Assembly: GCA_002110485.1 (NCBI GenBank)
Contig: MOWL01000072.1
Coordinates: 310,001-374,000, forward strand
DNA from: Emergomyces orientalis
Lineage: Eukaryota; Ascomycota; Eurotiomycetes; Onygenales; Ajellomycetaceae
Direction of reading: 5' to 3'
DNA: 64,000 bases
Below, one piece after another: positions 55,381 through 64,000 of this stretch (the first letter of the stretch is position 1; each line of letters starts with the position of its first letter). Below the pieces are notes generated by a model, which worked only from the letters and a program-made list of their open reading frames with translations, made no database searches and was not told the origin of the DNA. The translations under genes and the position numbers were made by a program.

Positions 55381-57011
55381 TCACTGCATGACAGTGACAT
55401 CCACATCTTCAATACGCCACATATACCACATAAACAGACTCCTAATTATGGCACCAAAATAATCAGCAAAACCAGTTTAGTCTCATTGGTTCTTACATCC
55501 CTCCCCGCCATCCTCCCAAATTTAACAATTTGGGGATTTGGAGGAAGGGAGTGAAGCCAGAACGGGAGAAAAGAATGTTTGCACATTACTCACCGATAAG
55601 GAGAGAATGGTGCTGCAACTTCCACCATCTCCTTCTCAGACATGTACTTGAACTTCCCACCACCTTTAGCTTTGAGCTTGCTGACGTCGCGGCCGACGAA
55701 CGCGGCCATTCCTCTCCTAAATAACCAGGGAAAAAGAATCAGAAACAATGAGAAAGGACCAAATAAACATCAAGCGAAACAAAAAGGGGGAGAGGAAACC
55801 CACTGAACCCCCAAATCCCCCGTCGAAAACACATCCATCCTCTTCAGCCCAAAACACGAAAACATCTCCACAGACCACCTCCCCAGCCCGCGCACCGCGA
55901 TCAGCCTTTCCACAACCTCCTCATCACTCGCCTGCAGCAGCATGTGCGCACTCAGCTCGCCGCTGGCAAACTTCTCCGCCAGCCCTTGTATATACTCCGC
56001 CTTGCGCTGCGACAATCCCGCTGTGCGCAGCGTCGCGATGTCACATTTTGCAACCTGCGCGGGCGTTGGGAAGTCGTCATCGCGATCGTAGCGCATTTCC
56101 GCCGTCTCTACTTTCTCCTCATCCTCCTTCTCTTTCTCTTTCTCGTCCACGTTCTTAGCTGCTGTGCCATTAGTAGTAATATCAATAGGGGCATTGCTCC
56201 CGTTAACATCATTGCTACTATTACCACCACAAAACAACCCCATAAACTTCTTCTTAATACTCCTCGCCGCCGCCCCGGACACCTGCTGGCCAATAATGCC
56301 GCTAACCAACGAATTGAACGGATTGATCTCCTCCGCCAACCCCGCGGGCGAGAACAGCGGACATGGATGCTGCTCGATAACGGGACGCAATTGCGGGGCA
56401 ATGCTTATGAGATGCGCGACGGCCTCTTCGAGCAAAGTTCCTGTTGTGGTTGTGGGGCGTGGTAGGCCCGTTTTGGACGGGGAGGCATCTTCTGGGTTCT
56501 CTGGGTAGGCGGTTAGATGGCTTCCGCGCGGGGTGAGGAGGGTTGCGGTGGTGAGGTGCGGGTCGATGGGGCGGTTGAGGGCTGGGCCGGTTTTGTTATT
56601 GTTCGGTCGTGTCCGTTTCGGGGTTGATGGAGGTGGTATATCGGGCGTTTTGAAGGTGGGATTACTATTTGTTGTTGATGATGGGGTTTCGTTTTTTGCG
56701 GGTGCTGATGCTGCTGCTGCGGCGGCAACAGCAGCAGCAGCAGCAGCGGCTTTCGGAGCGGATACTTTCTTCCCCTTCCCACCGGTTTGTTTTGAGATTA
56801 TCTTTGTAGGTTTCTGAGTCGTAATGCCAGCCTGTCGGGTCCTCGTTGATTTTGATGAAGGCTGGGCTCGTATGCTATCCTTATCCAGCGCAGCCTGCTG
56901 CGTTATAGCGCTTACTTGAGCTGAACGCCTCGGGGCCATGGCAATTGGAGATTGGGTTGTCTTGAAAAGTAACAGACGCTGTGCGGTTTTGGTCCCAAAA
57001 GATAGGCCCAT
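55381..57011 (-). CDS. MAG1: DNA-3-methyladenine glycosylase II (AlkA/Mag1, HhH-GPD family)
   Basis: Predicted 463 residues in three exons (57,011-55,804; 55,716-55,594; 55,441-55,381). It removes alkylated purines in base excision repair. The HhH-GPD core has NPFNSLVSGIIGQQVSGAAA, LRTAGLSQRKAEYIQGLAEK, the hairpin AVRGLGRWSVEMFSCFGLKR and DVFSTGDLGVQRG, with D399 the likely catalytic Asp. The end PFSPYRSLFMWYMWR is typical. The N-terminal ~150 residues are basic and low in complexity with a long Ala run and a Lys-rich stretch (GKGKKVSAPK), suiting a nuclear protein. About 60 residues rich in Asn and Glu are inserted in the core. A Met at 56,939 (MAPRRSAQ) is an alternative start; the first 24 residues carry three basic and no acidic residues. 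Confidence 0.9.
56700..56755 (-). repeat. Poly-alanine codon tract in MAG1
   Basis: GCT/GCA/GCC codons give KAAAAAAAVAAAAAASAPA on the minus strand, a trinucleotide-type tract likely to vary in length. Confidence 0.7.
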
Positions 57012-60000
57012 GTATGGTTTTTTTTTTCAAGGTGAATTGATAGCCAATTACTAAGTTTGTTCACTGTTTTCAAACTACCAGGCCAAGCTGGGTTGATATG
57101 TCGATATTGAGCTGGAGATCGCTGATGGGATTGAAAGAGCGCCTGTCCTTCAGTCGGGCAGTCCTTGCTTTGAGAACATCTCTCTTGTTGAGCTCCTGGA
57201 TTTTGTTTTTTAAAAATATCTGGTGGTTCGTTGCCCCGGATGGATATCTGTGAGTCAGGCCTCATTCGCTAGTGAGCTGGTGAATACGGGGTAAAATTCC
57301 TTGGATAGAATGGTTGGTGGTGGTTGGTTGGTGCAAATCAATCCGCGCGGCTAGACCAGCCCGCCGCTGCAAACCAGTTTGACAACTTGTAGTTCACGGG
57401 TATGTTCACACCATTCTGATAGACATATTTGCGTAGGAATGTATATCTTCAGAATATTTTTTTTTCAATTGCGCCTAGCCTGTATATATCATACCAATTG
57501 CTATTAATATACCTGATAGCTTCCTTGAAAGAGACATAAATAATTCAGTAGACAATAATCAACTGCTTTCTCCCTCTCCCTCTCATACATTCATCATTAA
57601 ACTAATATCATATCCACTAAATCAAATGTGAGGAGGACTGATATCTATCTTCAGAGAGCCGGGCAATAGTAATACATACAGGGATCAGTAATCTCAGAGT
57701 TGCGCAGACCAGGAAAGAAAAACGAAAAGCCAAAATTGTACTGTATTATGCATATTGAAAAGGGAAAAAAACCGAGAAAAGAAAGTTAACACAAAAAGAA
57801 CCCCCCCAGGTTTTGTCCATTATTTGGTTTACAACTGTTGGTCTCATGGACCAACTCTTTTTTAAACTGCGTAATAATAGGGGAAAACTGCAAAACTACC
57901 ATTCGAACTATTCGGAGAGCGAATTTAATATCAGTTCACGGTCGCGAAATGCAAGCCTTCAAGACCAGGGGCCCTTGCCGATTGCAGCCACTGACGCTTC
58001 ATCAACGCCCAGGGCCCAAGGGGGAAAAAGTTATCCATCCATTCATCCATGTTTTAAAGGTTGTTTTGGGGCGCGGTACCATCACCATGGATCGTCCACT
58101 CTTGTATTATTTCCGAACGGCGAGTAATTATGTTATTTTTACTTTCTCCTATCCTTTTCCAGGTACCAGCCCCCCAGTTTCCTGCTTAAATATATCGTTC
58201 TATTTTATTTTCTTTGCTGACAGGAAAAACAATAATCACCTGCTTACCTAGCACTCTTGTTCTGAAAAACAAGACAAACAAGAGTTAAACATAGAAATCA
58301 ATTGATATGTGGTGATGTGTCATGTTTCAAGTTTCAAAAGAATCTGACAATCGTCATCACTGTTAAATGCGATCGCCCTGTCTGCATATGTAAGTTTTCG
58401 CTAAATGTAACCCTCAGCAAGCGGCCCGTGGGTGGTTTGGAAACTCATAACATGTACGGAGTATAAAAAACAAAACGCTCAACAATTATTGTCATTCATA
58501 ATAATATTATGGGCCAGTGGCCCCAACTTGACAGCTTTTTAGTGCGTGTTTTTTTTTTTTTTTTTTTTTTTGATTGTGGGGGGATAATCGTATACGAAGG
58601 ACGGACGGATAGACGCGCGGATATATTAGAGTGAAAATAACTATTATATGCAACAAAATGGAGGTATAGTTGCATATACCTTTTGAACGCCGCTTTTTCT
58701 TTCTTTCATTTTTTTCTTCTTGATATGGAAGGCTTGCAAAAGGAGCGAGAAATAAGATATAGCCCTTTTATGAGATGATTGAAGGTTTTGTTCTCTGTGT
58801 CTGATAAAGTTAGTTGTGTACAGTACAATGGACAAACGCCAATTCTATTTGTTGACCTGCCCCCTCTGGAAATGGATATGGCAATATTTGCAATTCTTTG
58901 AGCTACTTCTTCTTCTTCTTCTTCATGCATATACAGGTCCAGTTTCCTCATATGTTACATGGGCTTGCACTGGAGAAAATTCTCACGTGAAGTGAAAAGA
59001 AATAAAGGAATTAATAAACCTCTCTCCCGCCCCGCCTCCGCCCCCCTTTGCACTGTGCAGTGGACACTAAATTACCTCGACAAGGCAAGTTTTCGATTTG
59101 GGTTTCGCTTTTTTTTCTTCTTTTTTCTTCCAAACCTGCAAACAAGACTGCTCTCTCATTGGGCCAATTGAGTATAATGATGGCAATAAAGAAAAGAAAA
59201 GAAGAAGAAAAAAAAAGAAAGAAAGAAAACCGGTAGTTCAGTCAGATTAAACATGCTTAATGCCAGAAGGGTTTTGGCAGCAAAGCAATACAAACCAACG
59301 CAGAGAAGAAAAAAACAAGCTTCTTCGTATTGCAGAAACTATGGATAGTGTGGTCTAACAAGAATACAAGTTGACAGCTTACCACTAACTATGCATGAAC
59401 ACGAATATAATTCAGTCAGCGTCATGATTTCTATTCTCAGAAACATGGGGTATGTCATGGCACTGGCAGCACTGGCAGGTGCCCAAGAACAACAAATGTT
59501 GGAGCAAACTTGCTGTCAGCCAAGCCAGATTCAGGCCAAACAACCTCTACAAGATTCATCCATGGATGATCCCGTCTTTGTCTCAGAAAGGGGAGGGTGG
59601 AGTGGGCACATTGATTGAAACAACCAATTGGTAGTTTTATAACCTGTGGTAAAAAAAAAAAATTAGAAAAAGAGGCAGTAATTCGCCACTACTGTTTTAA
59701 ATAGTTCATGGAAAGAAGAAAATGAAAAAAAGAAAAAAAATGGAGTTCTGAAGAGATAACACCCGTGCTCTTCAGACTTGTGATTGGGGATGTACTTTTT
59801 CTTGAATAATACCAAAATAAGAATCATACTTTTTAATCCTTTTTTTTTACCATCTTGCACACTTTACTGACAGTACTACTATTACTGCTACTCTTATGGC
59901 GGTTGTGTACAGGAATTCCATACACATGTTTGAGAAGTATTGAAGAATCAATTCTATGCTTAGACTTCTTATGAGTAAATAAAGAACAAACACAAATAAT

Positions 60001-60631
60001 AATACACAGAATATTATCCATGGATCATCGACATCAGACCTTGAATCAATACCAGAGACAGGTAATTTTGGTAAGCCCAAGTAGGTAACTAGGTATGGAT
60101 AAAATACTAGACTGAACATGGCGTGTTTCCAAGGTTTCCAACTTTCCCAAATTGTTTGTCTTTTTTTGCCTTTTTCTGCTGGGGGTTCAAGTCCCCATGA
60201 TAATTAATTAATAATAATAATATTACTTACTACATTACTCCTCTCTCTCTCAATGTCTCTCTGCTGAACCTTTTTCTTTCTGGACTGTAACAATCTTCTT
60301 TCTTCCTCCACTCGTTTCACAGAAAGCCCAGTTCTTTCTTGCTGTGTTGCTTCTCCCTCGTTGAAGCTGCTTCTTTTCTTCCTTCTTTCCTCGTGTCAAC
60401 TCTCCCTCCTCCCTCCTCCCTCCTCTCCCCCTGCTCCTTCTGCTCGTCGTTCTTTTTGAAGCCTCCTTTAATTTAACCCAAACATCCCCAAAAAACGCCC
60501 ACCCAACGTCCAACTTTCTCAACTTCACCCGTCAACTCATCAATTAGTCCGTATACCCCTTTTTTTCTTCTCCTATCTTCTTGGTCCGAAGATTCGAATC
60601 CCCCATCCCAACCAGCAATAATAGTTTAATA
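57012..60631 (+). other. 3.6-kb intergenic between MAG1 and ECM33
   Basis: No gene seen. It holds a T23 run at 58,549-58,571, A-rich stretches near 59,200 and 59,650, and CTCCCTC repeats at about 60,402-60,430 in a long pyrimidine-rich section just upstream of ECM33. The right part is probably the large promoter and 5' leader of ECM33. Short frames here lack protein patterns. Confidence 0.5.
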
Positions 60632-61021
60632 GTAAGTACTCGTGCTTGTGCTCGTCCCTGTTTAGCCCTGTGTCACCCGTTGCCCTGTACTTGGGTGCTG
60701 TCGTGTCTGCATCTGCCCTGCCAACCAACAAGAAAAAACAACAACCTGCCACCCGCCGCCGTCCATCAAAACAGCCCAGCATCAGCAGTTTGTTGTTCGT
60801 TTGTGCCACAGTCTTGTTGAAACGCAACACAAACTACTCCTTAAAATAAACACACACCGGTCTCGATACCAATTCCTTAATTTCCATCCCGCCGTGTCTT
60901 TCTACATTATTCCCTTTCCCTTTTTCCCCCCCCCTTGACGTTCTGGCTATTTGCTGACTGTCCTACCTGTCATTGTACAGTCACCAAAACCACATCAATC
61001 TGACATTCGTCTATTTTCCAG
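60632..61021 (+). other. Probable intron in the ECM33 5' leader
   Basis: GTAAGT at 60,632 and a strong end (CTGACATTCGTCTATTTTCC then AG at 61,020-61,021), 41 nt before the ATG. The branch-acceptor spacing fits other introns in the window. An earlier acceptor near 60,980 is possible. Confidence 0.45.
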
Positions 61022-61062
61022 CCGCCGCCAATTTTTTCTTTTAAACAAAAAGGGGATAAAAA

Positions 61063-62419
61063 ATGGCTATCATGAAATACATTCTTCCTGCTTTGGCTAT
61101 TGCTGGCCTGGCAGTCGGTCAGGACTGTGAGTTGTCTATTCTTGATCCCCCAGGTCGAACAATTCGTGTGCTCTGGAAATCGGAAGAGTATTTTTATTTT
61201 ATTTTACATCAACTGACTATTGTGTGTATGATTAGCTTGCAAGGGCCCCAAGACCATTAAAAACCAAGGCGATGCCTCTGCCCTCTCCTGCAAGAAATTC
61301 GAGGGTGACATTAATATCGCTCCTGATGTTCCCAGGGGAGAAATTAGAATCGATGGCATCCAGGAAATCACTGGCAGTCTGACTGCCAAAGGCACCCAGA
61401 ACTTGACTGGCTTGTTCGCCACCCAGATTCGATCCATTGGCGACACTTTTATGCTCAGCGGTGCCATTGAGCTGAGGACCATCCAATTCGACGCCCTCAC
61501 CGAAGTCGGCGCTCTCAACTTTGAGGCCCTTCCCAACGTGCAGCAGCTCGCTTTCACCAAGGGTATTTCCAAGGCTAAAAACATTCGCATCTCCAACACT
61601 GACCTGGCCAACTTGAAGGGCATCGAGTTGGAAACCGTTGGCGACATGGAAATCAGCAACAACCCCCACTTGATGGAAGCTGATGTCGCCCAGATCACCA
61701 ACATCACTGGCTATGCTAGCTTCTCGGCCAATCATATGGATCTCAAAATCTCGTTCCCCCGTCTTGAAGGCGCCCTGAACATGACTTTCCGCAACGTCAG
61801 CTCGGTCGATGTCCCATCCCTCAAGAGAACTGAAGGTCTCCTTGGATTCTACTCCAACTATTTCGAAGAACTCCAAGCTCCCAACCTCACCTCCACCGGA
61901 GATCTTGTCTTCGCTGATAATTCAGCCTTGAAAAACATCTCCCTTCCAATCCTCGAGACTGTCAGGGGTGCTTTCCAGATCGCAAACAACACTGAGCTCG
62001 AGGACATTGATGGTGTCCCCAAACTGAAGACCATCTACGGCGCCCTTGATTTCACCGGCAAACTCTCCAAGTACGTAGACTAGCAACGAGCCCCCCTTTT
62101 ACTTGGTCTTTTTGTCTTTTTCTTCTGGGAGCCATAGCTAATGTATCTCCTTTGCAGGGTCGAGCTCCCAAGCCTCGATGAAGTCCGCGGCCAATTCAAC
62201 TTGCAGACCACCAAGAAGCTTGATTGCGATGCTCTCAAGAAGCAGATTCGCAGTGTCGGATCATGGACCTGCGAACCGGAGGAAAAGAACCCCCAAACTG
62301 GAAGCACCCCAACCTCTGGACAAAAGCCCAAGCCATCCAGCGCTGGTGGCCCACTCTCACCCCCTGCCGGCATGGTCATGTTGGCTCTAATTGGTGGTCT
62401 CATCAGCTTCGCTCTGTAA
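61063..62419 (+). CDS. ECM33: GPI-anchored cell-wall organization protein Ecm33
   Basis: Predicted 386 residues in three exons: 61,063-61,126; 61,236-62,070; 62,158-62,419. Signal peptide MAIMKYILPALAIAGLAVG, then a receptor-L-like leucine-rich fold with repeated phrases (IDGIQEITGSL, LKGIELETVGDMEISNN, FPRLEGALNMTF, LPILETVRGAFQIANNTELE). Several N-X-S/T sites occur (TQNLTG, ITNITG, NMTF, NVSS, NLTS, KNIS, NNTE). CDALKKQIRSVGSWTC closes the domain. A Pro/Ser-rich stalk and hydrophobic end (PPAGMVMLALIGGLISFAL) give the GPI signal. Ecm33 proteins are abundant wall or membrane proteins needed for wall integrity and hyphal growth. The codon choice is the most C-biased in the window, fitting high expression. 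Confidence 0.93.
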
Positions 62420-62995
62420 AGATGCTTGCGTGTCACGGATGGCGTTTTTCTCTTCCCTCTTTTTGTGCAGTTTATTCCTGTGAATTCCTTGAATGGGTAT
62501 CAATGTTTCACCTTTTTCAACCCTTTTCTTCTCTTTTTCTGTTTCCTCTTTGTAACCCACAGCTTTTTTATGGTAATATTTAACTCCTTTTTTTCTCTTT
62601 GTGTGCAATCACTTTTCTTTTCTCTTTTCTTCTTTTTCTTTGTTCATAATCTTTATACCAGAGGAGGAAAGCTAAGAAGAAAAGAAAAGAGAAAGAAGAA
62701 ACATATTCAAACCTGAAAAATCTAGAAAAATGAAGATGATGAAAGAGAGACATAAGTGAGATGTGAACTTGAAGTTAAAGAAAAAAGAAAAAATGAGAAG
62801 ATTTGTGTAGAAAAATTTGAGAATTGTAATAAACATTTCAACAATTAAAAGACAAGAACAAACATATACATACACAAATTCACATATATCAAAGACTTAC
62901 TACTTTTTTTACTCAGACTTTCTCTCTTGTCACACATTTGAACTGTTCTCACTATTTCCAGTCAAGGTTGGCAAGGTATTATAGATTTAGTATAC
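62420..62995 (+). other. ECM33 3' flank and right isochore border
   Basis: T-rich 3' UTR to about 62,650, then A/G-rich sequence without CpG, passing into the transposon block. No gene seen. Confidence 0.5.
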
Positions 62996-63206
62996 TGTAA
63001 GGGGCAAGCAATTAGGTATGAAAGAACTATATTATGTCTAATATACAAGAAAAAAAGCTTAAGAAAGAAAAGAGAAAGAAAAAAAAAAAGTATAAAAAGT
63101 GTGTAAAAAAGCACTCTAAGCACAGATTACAAGTGAGAACTAGTCACTAGTGCAGAAACTGACTAGTCTGAGTTTATATAATTATATAGAGATTTAACTT
63201 CTGATA
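62996..63206 (-). repeat. Gypsy 3' LTR, minus strand
   Basis: Plus-strand reading TGTAAGGGGCAAGCAATTAG to CTTCTGATA is the complement of the LTR at 20,816-21,026, and both are 211 bp. The purine-rich primer site (GAAAGAGAAGAAAAAGAG on the minus strand) abuts it at about 63,210-63,228. Confidence 0.8.
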
Positions 63207-63639
63207 TTACTCTTTTTCTTCTCTTTCATGATTCTCTGTAAATAGTTATTAAGAGTCTGAATCTTCTTTATTAGAGATATTTTTATTCAGATAAGAGTAG
63301 TTCAGCTTACTCATTTAATTAGATAATGTTTCTAGCAGTATCTAATCTTCTCTTTAAAAATTTTCTTAATATAGTACTTCTTATGTTCATCAACATCTAT
63401 AATCAGTGATTAAAATTTATAACAGATTTGAAATGACAGTGAGTCTTCAGCAGCAGAACAAAGTAAATTCACATGAAAAACATTATGAATTTCAGATAAT
63501 ATATTTAATTAATAGATATAAGAGTCAATTCTCTCTATTATCTTGAACTTTTCATTCTGAATATCCAGCTTCTTTAAAGACTGAAGTATAGACATATTCT
63601 TCAAATTCAGTCAGACAGTGTTATTAACTCTGTATTCTG
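63207..63639 (-). pseudogene. Ty3/gypsy chromodomain-end remnant, minus strand
   Basis: This is the complement of about 20,380-20,815, with many C-to-T and G-to-A changes. It includes the chromodomain-like block and the phrase around CTGTATTCTG at the junction. Homology stops at about 63,639, where LINE D begins, so the element is broken by that insertion. Confidence 0.7.
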
Positions 63640-64000
63640 TAAGACAAAGATATATCTGAGCTGGGTTCCTGCTCATATAAATATACATGGAAATGAGCTT
63701 GCTGATAAAGCAGCAAAGAAAGGAACAGAACTAAATATTGCAAGTTCAAAAATAGTTTCATGGTCTTTTATTAAAAGAAAGATAAAAGAGAATTGCTTAG
63801 AAAAATGACATAAAATATGAAAAAAATAAAGAAAAAGTCCTCACTATTTTAGATTTGAAACTAAATCTAAATGAAAATCATACTCTATTAAATGTAAGAA
63901 AAAGCTTTTCTTCTCAATCATTCAATTGAAACTAGAACATGACTATTTCAAATCTTATTTGAAAAGAATATCTGATATTGAAAGTGAAAATTGTGAAAAT
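63640..64000 (+). mobile_element. LINE D: 5'-truncated LINE, runs off right edge
   Basis: It starts AAGACAAAGATATATCTGAG and follows LINE C from about 18,999 onward: RNase H end (WVPAHINIHGNELADKAAKK) and the region before the cysteine motif. Differences from LINE C are nearly all C-to-T or G-to-A, including TGG to TGA. It is inserted into the gypsy remnant on the left. Confidence 0.8.

Noticed and set aside
59391..59618. Short plus-strand frame with MALAALAGAQEQQM
   Set aside because: It only vaguely resembles a signal peptide; no splice partners or conserved pattern.
60180..60205. GGGGGTTCAAGTCCCC resembling a tRNA T-arm
   Set aside because: No acceptor, D-arm or anticodon arm can be folded around it and the stem has a mismatch.
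1..64000. CRISPR-like arrays
   Set aside because: The repeats seen are microsatellites, tandem duplications and transposon ends; there are no evenly spaced short repeats with unique spacers, and none would be expected in a fungal nuclear genome.

Overview
This is nuclear DNA of a filamentous ascomycete. The evidence is short GT-AG introns with CTGAC/CTAAC-like branch points, a SepH/Cdc7 septation kinase, Ecm33, and a PDR-type ABC transporter whose first Walker A reads GPPGSGCST. A GC-balanced gene island lies directly against very AT-rich DNA packed with Ty3/gypsy and LINE elements. That layout fits the Onygenales, most likely the Ajellomycetaceae (Blastomyces and relatives); the species assignment is inference.

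Bases 1-21,026 are a nested transposon block. A plus-strand Ty3/gypsy element survives as gag (2,871-3,464), protease-RT-RNase H (10,961-12,752), integrase end-chromodomain (about 19,982-20,815) and a 3' LTR (20,816-21,026). Three LINE (Tad/I-like) copies sit in it: A (1,142-2,856, minus, 5'-truncated, perfect 14-bp target duplication), B (3,465-10,960, minus, full length) and C (12,753-19,981, plus, full length). B and C are head to head. Their first 1,224 bp are almost identical although their proteins have diverged strongly. The first ~500 bp of that module keep CpG-rich sequence that the rest of the block has lost. A second, minus-strand gypsy element (gag plus 5' LTR) runs off the left edge. 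A decayed piggyBac transposase (21,106-22,545) lies at the isochore border.

Bases 23,600-62,420 carry the host genes: a small secreted GPI-type protein (-), a PDR/CDR ABC transporter (-), a broken FAD oxidoreductase relic with an internal inversion, a disordered conserved protein (-), dihydrofolate synthase FOL3 (+), septation kinase sepH (+), an ADCK/UbiB-family mitochondrial protein MCP2 (+), a 69-residue one-helix membrane protein (+), a mitochondrial NAD+/nucleotide carrier (-), complex III subunit QCR7 (+), a 3-methyladenine DNA glycosylase (-) and cell-wall protein ECM33 (+). These are mainly housekeeping genes (folate, septation, mitochondria, DNA repair, cell wall). I see no biosynthetic cluster.

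From 62,996 the window re-enters AT-rich DNA: a minus-strand gypsy 3' LTR and chromodomain end, then a 5'-truncated LINE (D). The island is therefore bracketed by same-family gypsy 3' ends that both point inward.

The strongest unusual signals are: a mutational signature that turns Trp codons into TGA rather than TAG across three transposon classes; a piggyBac frame broken only by five TGA codons; the shared CpG-retaining 5' module of two otherwise divergent LINEs; and a host gene relic with a segment flipped in place.
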